A stretch of 64,000 nucleotides of DNA from Sipunculus nudus. Its lineage: Eukaryota; Annelida; Sipuncula; Golfingiida; Sipunculidae. Position numbers and translations under genes: made by a program. Shown piece by piece: positions 27,383-37,097 of this stretch (position 1 is the stretch's first letter; the number at the start of each line of letters is the position of its first letter). The notes below the pieces were generated by a model that was not told the DNA's origin, ran no database searches, and was given only the letters and a program-made list of their open reading frames with translations. The stretch lies in the NCBI GenBank assembly GCA_026874595.1, contig CM049316.1:78775676-78839675 (forward strand), read 5' to 3'.

Positions 27383-29665
27383 TCAGGAGGCTTCGATCAA
27401 TTTGCTGATGAATTCAGCCGTGCCGGTTACGTACTCCGGTATATCTACTTTCATCATCTCTGCCAGTTTATATATGTTTTGTAACGTCTGTGATCCCGGT
27501 TTGAACGCACGTCTTAGTTTGACGGCCAGTTCAGTCTTGTACTTCGACACAGTTTCTTTCATAACTTTGGCCACATCCTGTGGTATGTTCTTTCCCATCA
27601 GGCATTCAGTCAGATCTGCTGTGTAGGGCACGGGGAGTCTCCTTTCGTTGAGAAAGGTTGCATTGGCGAAGGCCGTGTTGCGGTCCACCAACAACGTGTT
27701 TTGAGGTGATATACCGATCCGCAGAACAAACCGGTAGGCCAAATGAAGCCATAAAGATAGCGGCAAGCGTTTGGCGTCGTCAGCCGACAGTTTGTGCAGG
27801 GGCGCGAGACCCAGCTCGTTATGGTCAATGACAAAACATCCCGTTGGCCCACCGTCGGCAAAATGGTTGTAAAATGTGTGGTGGCTGCCGCATACGTAAG
27901 AGTATTCCAATCCGAAGGCAATATGCAGGTTGGTCTGCATGTACGACATCACGCCGTTACAGAAAAACTCTACGCAGCCCGGAGTGTGCTTGTCCCCGAG
28001 GAAAATGTTCATGGCTGCGTGCCTGAACGCCAATTGTTTTGCGTCGTGATAGAGCATGGGGCCTTTGAACACCTGCTGCGATTTCAAATCAGCTCTCGTG
28101 AACGATTTCGTTTTCTGATGCGGCACATGCAACAGAGGCAGGCGGCTCATGACCTCTTCTAGTTCTGTGATGGATGTGAAACGCTGTTTCAGTATGTCAG
28201 CAGGACATCTACAGTTAAGGGTCATTCGAACTGGTCCACATGTTACCTCGTGGCATTTGGGGCGTTTAGCGTCTGCGTCACCTGTGTCTTTTTGCTTCCT
28301 TTTCCGGGAAAAGCGATCACACTTGGGCAACGAAAGCCCGTAAACGTCGCTGTCACATGGTTGGGTCATGGATGGGAAACATTTCCTAAGTCGGTTGCAT
28401 ACCTTTGTCGCAGGGTTTCCACCCCCGCGTGTGTGGCTCTTGCGTGACCGCTTCGGTCTGGTACACACCCACTGGTTTGTTATAACGGGATAAAATTCGG
28501 CGTAATGTTCCATCGACTGGTGAGAACGTTTCCACCGGGCACCGTAAAACTCTGTACAGTGGGTGGGGTCTGCTGCACGCTCGGTAACCAACCCTGGTGG
28601 CTGTGGGACGCTGCGTCCCGTCCTGCCCCGTCTGGTTGTGCGGTCGATGGCGTAGTCAGGCATCGCGTTCAAAGGTGGTAGAGACTTTGGTTTAACCAAC
28701 ACCTCGTCGACCAGCAACGTTTTGGAAGCGTCGTGGTTCACAAGCTGCCCCCGGCCGCCTTTCCGGTTCTTCAGTGCAGGAGGGCACATGCACATCAGGT
28801 ACCTGATCACGACACAGAAGAGAATCAAAACAGGGTCACCGTATCGTGCAAACTTGCCACACGCCGATATGAACACTTGCATGTAACTGTCCCGGTCAGC
28901 TATGGCCTCCCGTTGTAGCAGAGACAGCACCAGGTCGATAAGCTGTGGTTTCCCGTGTGGCTTACTCTGCAACACTGCCTTCCCTGCGTCTGTGACCTTT
29001 GCCGGACAGCACGTCATGCACATGGCTACGTGTCTGGCTGCTGACAACAGCCAAACCGCGATGTCGTCTTTCGTGTCACCGGTCACGATCGGATTCACGT
29101 CCCAGTCGTTACATTCTTCCACCTTGTTTTTCCAATCACGCCATGCCCGCAGCAGATTGGTCAGGGCGAGCGCGGCGGACATTGTCCCTGGTTCCGATTC
29201 CACCAACGGTATCAGAGTTGCGTCCGGTTGAAACACCCTCATCGGTGGAAGCGGGGTTCTCGGGTGCAGGAAGGGAGGGGTCAAAGTCGCGGTACACATG
29301 CACACAGCTACACGAGATGTTTTCACGTCCAACAGAGTTTCAATGACAGATCTCATGTTGCGTTTCGACTTGCTCCCCGTTGCATTTGACAAATCGGCCA
29401 CTAACGTGAAAACACGCGCCGGTGCCAAGCAATGGTCTTCCAGCAGGAACTTTACAACGTGTTTCCATTTTAGTTTGGGCGGTCGTCTTGATCCTAACAG
29501 TTCATCGGTGGCCTGCAACACGTGTTGGATTTCTTTCCTCCTGAGACCTGTTTGCACCAGGGACAAAAGCTCATCCACGCGTATGGCTAGACCTTCTGAA
29601 TAGCAGCGCGCGTTTGGGGTTTGCATGTCGGCGTAACTGGCATCAGAGAAATGGCCGGGCAGCAT
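27383..29665 (-). CDS. Hypothetical protein, 760 aa, with a faint kinase-like motif near the C-terminus
   Basis: The frame opens with a GTG at 29677, and the first ATG is at 29665. The N-terminal 300 residues are helical and Cys-rich (CMTCCP). A basic, disordered linker sits near 330-490, with SRKRKQK and KRPKCH as possible nuclear signals. The C-terminal 270 residues look like a compact domain with GLEYSYVCGSHHTFYNHF, a GCFVIDHNELG strand and the segment RIGISPQNTLLVDRN. That last segment resembles the catalytic loop of lipid or protein kinase-like folds (G-D-x-H-x-x-N-I-L), but the usual acidic residue is not in place. I cannot assign a family. It is convergent with the terminase candidate. 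Confidence 0.6.
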   Translation of the reverse strand: MLPGHFSDASYADMQTPNARCYSEGLAIRVDELLSLVQTGLRRKEIQHVLQATDELLGSRRPPKLKWKHVVKFLLEDHCLAPARVFTLVADLSNATGSKSKRNMRSVIETLLDVKTSRVAVCMCTATLTPPFLHPRTPLPPMRVFQPDATLIPLVESEPGTMSAALALTNLLRAWRDWKNKVEECNDWDVNPIVTGDTKDDIAVWLLSAARHVAMCMTCCPAKVTDAGKAVLQSKPHGKPQLIDLVLSLLQREAIADRDSYMQVFISACGKFARYGDPVLILFCVVIRYLMCMCPPALKNRKGGRGQLVNHDASKTLLVDEVLVKPKSLPPLNAMPDYAIDRTTRRGRTGRSVPQPPGLVTERAADPTHCTEFYGARWKRSHQSMEHYAEFYPVITNQWVCTRPKRSRKSHTRGGGNPATKVCNRLRKCFPSMTQPCDSDVYGLSLPKCDRFSRKRKQKDTGDADAKRPKCHEVTCGPVRMTLNCRCPADILKQRFTSITELEEVMSRLPLLHVPHQKTKSFTRADLKSQQVFKGPMLYHDAKQLAFRHAAMNIFLGDKHTPGCVEFFCNGVMSYMQTNLHIAFGLEYSYVCGSHHTFYNHFADGGPTGCFVIDHNELGLAPLHKLSADDAKRLPLSLWLHLAYRFVLRIGISPQNTLLVDRNTAFANATFLNERRLPVPYTADLTECLMGKNIPQDVAKVMKETVSKYKTELAVKLRRAFKPGSQTLQNIYKLAEMMKVDIPEYVTGTAEFISKLIEAS

Positions 29666-29780
29666 GCGCAGGAGCACTTTGTATGCCCAGTCGGCTGACG
29701 GTCGTCCAATCAGCGTGCGTCACGTGTGTAACCCGTTTTTGGCAAAATCTGGAGGGGGGGTTGACTGATACCACATCATA

Positions 29781-29787
29781 TATATAA
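29781..29787 (+). promoter_or_regulatory. TATA box of the 29912 gene
   Basis: TATATAA within ATCATATATATAAATG lies about 130 bases before the ATG at 29912. The same intergenic stretch (29666-29911) is the upstream region of the minus-strand 29665 gene. Confidence 0.6.
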
Positions 29788-29911
29788 ATGTGACAGCCGC
29801 TGGTACATGTGATCACGTGATGCACCGGCACTTCCACAGCCTCATAAATATCGCGGTTGGTAGGTATGCCCTCATAGACCTCTACGCCGCCGTCGAGGCT
29901 GTTGCACAAAA

Positions 29912-31510
29912 ATGTCGTCGAACGAAAACACGTCGCTCCCGGCGACAAAGAAAGTTGAAGCTGAAGGCTGCAGCACGGGTAAGACTGTCATATCAGATCG
30001 CGAAGTGGAAGCCCCTCGACCGGATGGTACCGCGTGTACCAAATCGAACGATGGGGAACCCGGGACGTGTAACGATACCGCCAAACCAAAAGGTAGGCCC
30101 GGTCATGTATCGTTTGCATGCTTCCGACAACACATTTCCGGTGTGTGTTATCTGGACGTGAGATGCCAGTTGAAATCCCCGCAAACAGTCCAGAGACCGG
30201 GGAACGTGATCTATCTTAACGACACTGGCGTTCAGGGTGCAGTTTCCACTGTGGCGGAGGTCCTGATAGAGTGTCCCGATAAACACCCCGGTGCCAGACC
30301 AACGGGAACTGATCAAGGAATTATGACAAGTTCATCAGAACAGAGAGATTTGTTCTTTCTGTGTACCAACCGAGCAGCGTCCGAACTCGTCGAGCAACTG
30401 AACCCCGAATTAATATGTGATCTGGTGGCGGCAGCATTGGCCTTCTTCCCACACATGCTTGATTGCGTTGTGCAATTTGCATCACAGGAAAACGTGTTTT
30501 GCGGAAAGGATTTTACCATATACTGCGTTCAGGAATTGCCCTTACAGCCCGATCACAGTTACAGTCTTGTTGGAAAATGGGACCAGGTGCTGAGTACGTT
30601 CCATTGTGGGGCGTACACAAACGCTAGTGGCGAACGTATGGTGCTGGTGACGTACCCAAAGCTTGAATGCCTTGTGCGCGCCGCGAGCGATTCCGATGGC
30701 GGTCGTGCGTTTTTGCAAAGCCTCTTGGAAGCCATGGTGACCGAGGAGGATACTGACACCAACCCCTGGCAGGTGTTGCTGACAGATGATGTCAACAGGG
30801 CTTCTGTCAACGGAAGGACGATAATGTTGATGTGCAAGATTCGGCGAAAGCCCAAAGCCGCATCCAATGAGTCTCATGCTGGCGGTTGTCACAGTCACAT
30901 ACAGCAGTTGCGTGCCGAAACATCAGACGTCGCAGAACATCATGTGAAAGAGAAGAGATACGTTGGACCACTGCGACCGTCTGTAACGCACAGGCGAACG
31001 GCCACAGCGCTTGACCGTGATCTGATCACGGTTGTCCGTCATCTGCAACCCCGAGTGATCTGTGATATTATGTCCGCTGCGTTAATATCGTACCCACACA
31101 TCCTCGTTTATGCGAACTTGGCAGCAAACACGGAAGGTCTACGATATGCACATAAGAAATGCGACCAGATTATCACCGTGTGCTGCGTGGAGGAACTACC
31201 CGTCAAACCACAATGGCGATATGAACTCACGGGGACATGGGGTGAGACGTTGAACACATACAATTGTGTAATCTGTAAGGACGCTCGGTCTGGACCCATC
31301 GTGGTGGTTGAGGACCCCGAATTCGCCCGTGTCGTGGAAGCTGTCAGGTTTTCCGAGGAGGGCAGACGTTTTGTGCAACTGGTCTTGGAGTCTCTTGTGT
31401 CGCCCTTCGACGTGTTTGTTACACATGGTGACTACATGTCAAGAGTACTGCTTGACGACAATATGGACGTGGCATTGTTGTGTTGCATCGTGGAACCCAA
31501 TACTGATTGA
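29912..31510 (+). CDS. Protein with two copies of an unknown domain
   Basis: The product has 532 residues. After a polar N-terminus of about 125 residues, the same roughly 150-residue module appears twice. Copy A covers about 160-315 and copy B about 375-530. Matching blocks are LNPELICDLVAAAL with LQPRVICDIMSAAL, then VQELPLQPDHSYSLVGKW with VEELPVKPQWRYELTGTW, then a Thr/Tyr-N-C segment, then FLQSLLEAMV with FVQLVLESLV, and a closing hydrophobic strand (IMLMCKI and ALLCCIV). The module mixes helices and strands, and I do not recognise it. No signal peptide. The gene has its own TATA box and an AATAAA at 31832. The pattern suggests internal duplication of a single-domain ancestor. Confidence 0.72.
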   Translation: MSSNENTSLPATKKVEAEGCSTGKTVISDREVEAPRPDGTACTKSNDGEPGTCNDTAKPKGRPGHVSFACFRQHISGVCYLDVRCQLKSPQTVQRPGNVIYLNDTGVQGAVSTVAEVLIECPDKHPGARPTGTDQGIMTSSSEQRDLFFLCTNRAASELVEQLNPELICDLVAAALAFFPHMLDCVVQFASQENVFCGKDFTIYCVQELPLQPDHSYSLVGKWDQVLSTFHCGAYTNASGERMVLVTYPKLECLVRAASDSDGGRAFLQSLLEAMVTEEDTDTNPWQVLLTDDVNRASVNGRTIMLMCKIRRKPKAASNESHAGGCHSHIQQLRAETSDVAEHHVKEKRYVGPLRPSVTHRRTATALDRDLITVVRHLQPRVICDIMSAALISYPHILVYANLAANTEGLRYAHKKCDQIITVCCVEELPVKPQWRYELTGTWGETLNTYNCVICKDARSGPIVVVEDPEFARVVEAVRFSEEGRRFVQLVLESLVSPFDVFVTHGDYMSRVLLDDNMDVALLCCIVEPNTD

Positions 31511-31831
31511 AAAGGTTTGATACTGTCCCCATCATGGGATTTGCGCGTGTCGGACATTAACATGTGACAACGTATGTTTTGTTGTGGTCCAGCCAAACCA
31601 GTTTTGCGAGTGATGTGGTATATGTTTCTCTTTGTGATGTGTATACAACTTTAAACTGTTATAATTGTACATTGTTTTTTTTTGTCAGGTACCCCAATCA
31701 GCCGTTCTGACGTGTACGTTATTTGATCGCGCTGGACTTTTGTACCTTTAGAGCGTTTTGTCATATGACCTACATCACACACACGCACATACATATTCGA
31801 AAACACAGCAGAGCAATGACAATGTGAAACA

Positions 31832-31859
31832 ATAAATAAATATATATCTATCTTTATTG
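31832..31859. terminator. Convergent poly(A) signals
   Basis: AATAAATAAA at 31832 serves the plus-strand 29912 gene. TTTATT at 31854-31859 serves the minus-strand 32067 gene. The interval 31511-32066 holds nothing else that I can support. Confidence 0.6.
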
Positions 31860-32066
31860 TGGTCTGAACTCAATTTATTGATGAAATACGAGTGTGTATG
31901 ATATGATCAGTGTCCAAAAACTCGGTCTGATTCTGTAGGGTTCAACATCTCCTCATTTCCAGCCACCTGCTTCTTACTTACAGTTTCGTCTTTGTCAATC
32001 CGTCAAGACGTTTCTGCAGTTGCAGAGATCCCCGGGAATAGTGGAGGTGGGAAAGGTAGGGTTGAA

Positions 32067-33026
32067 TTATGGGATATCGTTTCCGCGACCCAACCCACCG
32101 TTCCACACGTGTTCGTGTGATAGGCGCATGTCCCTTGCGTACTGTGCTACTGGGTCCATTGCATCCCCGGCCTGTAACAGTCGGAACACAGTGGCCCAGA
32201 CGTGTCCTGTACACTTCCCGCGGCACGCGTTTGATCCGTGAGCGGCACCATTCATATCGGCGTCGGGTAGAGCACAAGTGGAGGCGTGTGACTTCAGCAG
32301 CCTGCGCAAAGGGTGTATCATATCCATGTCTACGGTGTAAATAAAACCTTCGCTCTTGTGGCGTATTGCACCCGCCATCATGAGGAACCCGAGCGCCATG
32401 TCACGTATGACTATGGCCGGCAGTGCAAGCCTCCGGTCCATGTGGAAACGTAGCATCTGTCCCATCCTAGCGGCCGTATTGGTCGACACGCAAGCCAAAG
32501 CCAGAGCTCCGCATGCGGTGAAACGCAAGGCGCCCGGTACGGGGTCACGTGCGTGGTCGTACGACAGGTGGAAATGGCCCTCTTCTGCGTATGGTGTTCC
32601 CGTTGGCGTCCAGAATTGGGTTGCCGCCGCCCAGGCCGTCCTGAGCTCAATTTCATGGGGTTTACCCACAGACGCCCACAGAGACGAATACGTTTTGTTT
32701 TGCATGAAGGCGGATATGCGCAAACCGACTCCGTCCGGCATAAAAGCTGCCCACAGTGTGGGGTCTTCCAGTCCTATGCGTTCTAGCGCGAAGTGTATTG
32801 CCTCCAGCACGAGGGCGTAATCAGCGAAGCATCGGGCCATACGGTATGCTATGTGCTTTCGTCTGTTAGTAAATGCGTCTGGTCCACCGCAGAATGTAAA
32901 CGTGTCATCGTGTTTAAGGTGGAGCAGCCATTCAATGAAATCCCTCATACCGGCAGATCTGTCCAAAAGTTGGAAACCAACGTATAAATCCGTAAACTCG
33001 GAGCGCTTTGCATGTCCGTTTTCCAT
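32067..33026 (-). CDS. Hypothetical protein, 319 aa; possible capsid-associated protein
   Basis: It starts at an ATG at 33026 and looks globular, with few charges in the middle and no signal peptide. The gene lies directly downstream of the polymerase-fold gene on the same strand (81-base gap), so the two may be co-transcribed. Its length is close to that of herpesvirus triplex subunit 2, but length alone is weak evidence and I see no diagnostic motif. The C-terminal part has a Cys/His group (HGSNACRGKCTGH) that could bind a metal. Confidence 0.55.
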   Translation of the reverse strand: MENGHAKRSEFTDLYVGFQLLDRSAGMRDFIEWLLHLKHDDTFTFCGGPDAFTNRRKHIAYRMARCFADYALVLEAIHFALERIGLEDPTLWAAFMPDGVGLRISAFMQNKTYSSLWASVGKPHEIELRTAWAAATQFWTPTGTPYAEEGHFHLSYDHARDPVPGALRFTACGALALACVSTNTAARMGQMLRFHMDRRLALPAIVIRDMALGFLMMAGAIRHKSEGFIYTVDMDMIHPLRRLLKSHASTCALPDADMNGAAHGSNACRGKCTGHVWATVFRLLQAGDAMDPVAQYARDMRLSHEHVWNGGLGRGNDIP

Positions 33027-33107
33027 AGTTATTTCAAAGCTGTATCTGGTCTTATCGCGTGTGTGTACACGGGCGCTTCGAAGGGTGAATCCGTATTGGT
33101 TGGATAT

Positions 33108-36047
33108 TCACGAACAAGACGGGTAACATGAATCTGAATCGCACAACAGGGTGCGTTCGTCATCAAGACGCAGCAATCTGTGGCACTCTGCCATGGTGGT
33201 TGGACACAGCGATTTTATACCGTAGGGTAACAGGTTTTCTTGCGCGTGGGCAGACCGTGGGGGTGTGTGTTGGACGGCGACGGAATGAAATATGTGCGAT
33301 AGCATCTTCTGCAGTTGCGCCGTTGTTACAGTTCGCAAGACTGGCAGCACCGCCGCGTACAGTACGTCGTTGTACCTTTCCCAGTCTAAGGTTGTGCCTG
33401 GCAAGACGTGGTCACGGTGCACTAGTCCCACGTTGAAACACAGGTCCTCTGCCGGCACGTTTCGTGCTTTGATTTTGGAACATGACAGGATAGGGCGGCC
33501 CGCGTGTTCGGCGTCTCCCAGCAACCCCCTGTGGAAAGGGCTGTATGCCCAGTCGGCCGGACTGTACACTGCGGGGCGTTCAACCCAAACGTAAGGCCCC
33601 GCTTTCCCCTTCACGGTCAAACGTACAGGCAAACGGCCTTCCTTCCACACGTAAGGATCGAAATCTCGCAGTGACACCAGGGCTTTTGTTACTTCGGCGA
33701 AATCACCCTTCTGTTTGCAGTGTGCCCCCTTCGTAGGAGCTGACAGCTTTGTCGGGAAAGCGGGCAGGAGGAACCGATTGACGAGATCGGGTTGATTTCC
33801 CAAAACGCCTTTTAGGTCTGTCGTGTGCACTTCCCACGTTGTCGGCCAGTGTTTGTACATTTCTTTCATGCCTGCACGCACACACTGTTCCACTTCATCT
33901 CGCGTTGCGACTTCCACTGGGCAGCCAGTGTCTGCTTTTCCGCCGAGTATCAGCACGACCTCATGTAACGTGGCGTCGATGGCCTCTGAGACAGCTTGGC
34001 AATGATCAGACCTGTGGATGCCAGTTACTTTGGACAAGCGCCAACCGGACGCTGGATCGCGTTTGGCGTGAAATAAATGACAGGGCCCGATGAGGCCGAC
34101 GAGGTTGTAGGACCCTTCGAGTTTGAAGGTCATCTCAGCAAAGCCTGTCAGACTCTGTACTCTGCTTTGAAATATTTCCAGTTCCGCATCAGACCCTGCA
34201 ACTGAGTCTTCACTTGTGCCCGTTAGGTCTGGGGAAGCCTCGAACAGTACGCTGTCTTTCATCACGCGCAACAAACGATTCATTTTAGGCACGCACTCCA
34301 CCATAGCTGTGCTTGCCTGCTGTGCCAGTTGTGTCCATCTGTCATAGAGCTCAGGGGCGTAATACTTCGACTGTCCGTAAGTGCACACTTGACAGGCTTT
34401 TACGCGGGAGGCGGCCGATTTCGATGGTGAGAATAAGCGCCTGCGTTCCGCCAACCAAGCCAGCAGCTCACGTAAATACTCCGTGTCCAGGTGTGCTCCT
34501 AGGGTGGGGTAAAACTGGTTGGCGTCCATACCGTAAAACTGCCCCGTGTGAACGCCCCGCTTGGCATAAATCACCCCTCCCGTTTGCGGCGGGAGTCCTT
34601 TGACGATAGTGACCGCATGATTATCTTTATCGGCACCCTCATCATCGCGTGCTTGGTTCTGTTCTGAAAGGGGTTCTCCTTCGTTGCAGACGCATGGATT
34701 GCACGTATGTGGCTCAATTGGGATTCGGCTATGTGGTTCTGTTGTGCTTTTGCTATGCCGTTTTGACAGGGGTATGGCGACATCCGCAACAAAAGCTTGA
34801 GGTGACAAATTCAGCGGCCATCCCATGATGGATATATGGGCGTGCAGGCTATCCTCGCCTGCGTGACACGGGACACCCGAATTCACAAAGGCCAATTTAC
34901 CCTGGCCAGTAACCACACAACCGTAGGGTAATATAATAAAAAGCTCCGACCTGTGCAGGGGCGAAGGACACATGTGTTCCAGGACCCATGACGCCTGCGC
35001 GAAGGCACCATGTCTGATGTCACTTAGGTCAGAGCTGACGTCCAGCCAATGGATGTCATCCGGGAGCGTGTGTGATGGAGGTTGACACAATAGGAACGCA
35101 CCGCCGAACTCCGTGTCCTCTAAACATTGGTTGAGCATTTCGGAAAATGCACTCAATTCACGCGCTTTCCTCAAAGGGTTGGCTGTTTGTGGTACAGGGC
35201 ATCGTGCTAATGTGAGCTGTGGCAATGTGAACATATCTGAGGGTACGTTCATCGTGGCACCGGACGTCTGCAATAAGTGTATGACGGCGCGCGAAAGCGG
35301 GTCCCATGCGACAGCGTTGTGCCTTTGGCGGTGACCATTGCATACGTTGAGTGACTCGTGTACGGCCGAATTGACGACTCGTGTGAATGTTCGCTCCGTG
35401 ATTGCGTCCGCATCACCGTCGGTCGCACGGTTTGTCGATTTCCGGTGGAGGTCGTGTGCAGGCCAGGAAACATTTCCGATGACATCTTTTGGTAAACGTA
35501 AGCGTTTCACATGCAGCCACGCACGCATGTCCATCTCCGAATGGTCAAGCGCAAAGTGTGAGAGAACACCTGGGTACCTCCCGGTCCCGCCACGGGGTGG
35601 CGGCAGGAAGACAGGTCGCACACCACTAGTCATCAGCGGAGGGAAACAGGCGAGCGGGTGCTCTTTGTTCCTACTAGCAGCGGATAGGTGCATGCAGAGT
35701 GCCTGAAAAAGGTGAGGTATGAAATCGTGCCACACGCTATTTTCGGTCGGGAGTTTGTCACAGAATGTCCAAGGGCACTTCCAGGTATGCGAGTCCCTGT
35801 GGTCTTTCGGCAGACGTGCATGTAACCTGACATTCAACCCTCCCGGTATTTTAAAAGGCAGAGGCAGATATCGGACGCCCTTATCTGTCCCCTCACACGG
35901 AACGCAGGTGAAAGTAGCCAAGGCACACATTCCGTCGTGGGATATGGCATGAAACCTCCATGCAAGAATCATGATCCTCGTACCTGTCATGTTCCCATTC
36001 TCAGAAGCGATGTGACTGCCGGTCACACATGGCGACGTTTCCGTCAT
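33108..36047 (-). CDS. Divergent family-B DNA polymerase-fold protein, possible helicase-primase accessory (UL8-type)
   Basis: The frame opens with a GTG at 36089, and the first ATG is at 36047 (979 residues). The palm motifs of family-B polymerases can be followed in order. Motif A is at about 508 (GMDANQFYPTL). A short fingers-like part (LAERRRLF) follows, then a motif-B-like CQVCTYGQSKYY at about 557, a motif-C-like VMKDSVLF at about 597, and the palm end FKLEGSYN...LFHAKR...VTGIHRSD at about 640-676. Motif C has lost its usual YGDTD form, and I find no clear 3'-5' exonuclease motifs. It is thus likely inactive or strongly altered. Herpesvirus UL8, the third helicase-primase subunit, is described as an inactivated family-B polymerase, so that is the best functional guess. 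A true second polymerase is the alternative. Confidence 0.55.
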   Translation of the reverse strand: MTETSPCVTGSHIASENGNMTGTRIMILAWRFHAISHDGMCALATFTCVPCEGTDKGVRYLPLPFKIPGGLNVRLHARLPKDHRDSHTWKCPWTFCDKLPTENSVWHDFIPHLFQALCMHLSAASRNKEHPLACFPPLMTSGVRPVFLPPPRGGTGRYPGVLSHFALDHSEMDMRAWLHVKRLRLPKDVIGNVSWPAHDLHRKSTNRATDGDADAITERTFTRVVNSAVHESLNVCNGHRQRHNAVAWDPLSRAVIHLLQTSGATMNVPSDMFTLPQLTLARCPVPQTANPLRKARELSAFSEMLNQCLEDTEFGGAFLLCQPPSHTLPDDIHWLDVSSDLSDIRHGAFAQASWVLEHMCPSPLHRSELFIILPYGCVVTGQGKLAFVNSGVPCHAGEDSLHAHISIMGWPLNLSPQAFVADVAIPLSKRHSKSTTEPHSRIPIEPHTCNPCVCNEGEPLSEQNQARDDEGADKDNHAVTIVKGLPPQTGGVIYAKRGVHTGQFYGMDANQFYPTLGAHLDTEYLRELLAWLAERRRLFSPSKSAASRVKACQVCTYGQSKYYAPELYDRWTQLAQQASTAMVECVPKMNRLLRVMKDSVLFEASPDLTGTSEDSVAGSDAELEIFQSRVQSLTGFAEMTFKLEGSYNLVGLIGPCHLFHAKRDPASGWRLSKVTGIHRSDHCQAVSEAIDATLHEVVLILGGKADTGCPVEVATRDEVEQCVRAGMKEMYKHWPTTWEVHTTDLKGVLGNQPDLVNRFLLPAFPTKLSAPTKGAHCKQKGDFAEVTKALVSLRDFDPYVWKEGRLPVRLTVKGKAGPYVWVERPAVYSPADWAYSPFHRGLLGDAEHAGRPILSCSKIKARNVPAEDLCFNVGLVHRDHVLPGTTLDWERYNDVLYAAVLPVLRTVTTAQLQKMLSHIFHSVAVQHTPPRSAHAQENLLPYGIKSLCPTTMAECHRLLRLDDERTLLCDSDSCYPSCS

Positions 36048-36160
36048 CACGTGACAGCAACTGTTTAACGTATGATATGATCGGAACACAACCCCCCGTA
36101 TCGTATCATTGACGGCCTGCCGTGCAGTTACGTCTGCGTCCCCAATGGCAGGCCACTACT

Positions 36161-36167
36161 TATATAA
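36161..36167 (+). promoter_or_regulatory. TATA box of the 36221 gene
   Basis: TATATAA lies 60 bases before the ATG at 36221. The same 170-base region is the upstream region of the divergent minus-strand gene starting at 36047. Confidence 0.65.
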
Positions 36168-36220
36168 GTGATACACGGCCCTGTGCCAGTTGCATATATG
36201 TACAAGTTGTGACCCTCGCG

Positions 36221-36742
36221 ATGTCGTCAGTGAGCCGTCGCGATAAACCTCGACGTAAGCGGTCGGTGTCACTCAGACGGCTCGTCCTTCTAAAAGCCGC
36301 CATGACCAGTGTAAATGCTGAAGCGGCCAGGCAAATGGTAGACTTCATCAGGGGAGCGCGAAAGTCGGCTTCTGACTTGTCTGATTGCTACAGTCTCGCT
36401 CTGGCAACCAACTGTCATCTGAATGTGTGGAAGCACCTGCAAGTGGACCCATGGCCACCAGAATCGTGTCTGTTCTGTCTGATGAATCTCAATAACCAGT
36501 CCGGTCCTGTGTTGTCACCAGAAACGGAAGCAGCCGTCTACAAAGCGTTGTGTCGCGAGATCCCGTTTTTGGAGAGCATGATCATCTTGGAAATTTACAA
36601 ATTTACTCCCATGTCCGCTGATGCCGAATTGCTTTCGTACGTTATTTACTGCTTGGAAAATATCGGATACATGTTGAAAGAGGACGAAGCCGAGTGGGGC
36701 AAAGGTCGTATGCGTTTTGAAATTGTGTCAACGGATGTATAG
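36221..36742 (+). CDS. Small helical protein, paralogue of the 9406 gene
   Basis: The product has 173 residues from the first ATG (an upstream GTG opens the frame at 36122, before the TATA box). It starts with a basic stretch (RRDKPRRKRS), then helices. It shares VDPWPPESCLFCLM, AVYK and a YVIYC helix with the 9406 product in the same order. The C-terminus is acidic. No signal peptide or membrane segment. The repeated Trp-Pro-Pro turn between helices looks structural. I do not recognise the family. It sits between two core genes, whereas the other copy sits in the accessory island. Confidence 0.72.
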   Translation: MSSVSRRDKPRRKRSVSLRRLVLLKAAMTSVNAEAARQMVDFIRGARKSASDLSDCYSLALATNCHLNVWKHLQVDPWPPESCLFCLMNLNNQSGPVLSPETEAAVYKALCREIPFLESMIILEIYKFTPMSADAELLSYVIYCLENIGYMLKEDEAEWGKGRMRFEIVSTDV

Positions 36743-37034
36743 CCTAACGCGCTCTGCCCCCACGTACAGGATTGTACGATAGGAGACATTGCAAAGAGGA
36801 GGGGACTCTCACAGATTCTCAAACCAGGACTGAACTTTGTTTGCATATTCTTGTTGTTAGTATTACCAAACATTTGACCAACATTGTGGGGTGTTTTTGG
36901 CATGCGTTATAAAGAGGTATTCGACATTGTGTTCATGTGTTGTGTTGTTTTTGGGATCGGCGTGTTGTGTGTGTGTTTGAACATAACCATGTACGCAACA
37001 TATAACAAACAACCAATGCTTGCGACTATAAACC

Positions 37035-37040
37035 TTTATT
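37035..37040 (-). terminator. Poly(A) signal of the probable capsid gene
   Basis: TTTATT on the plus strand lies about 58 bases beyond the stop at 37098. The interval 36743-37097 has no other convincing feature. Confidence 0.55.
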
Positions 37041-37097
37041 AGATAACAGTTCCAAAACATTTTACAACGTCTTTGACAATTACCGCTCCAATCCCTT

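Noticed and set aside
33108-36047. Calling this gene the replicative DNA polymerase
   Set aside because: The YGDTD motif and exonuclease motifs are missing and the palm spacing is too short. The true polymerase is probably outside the window.
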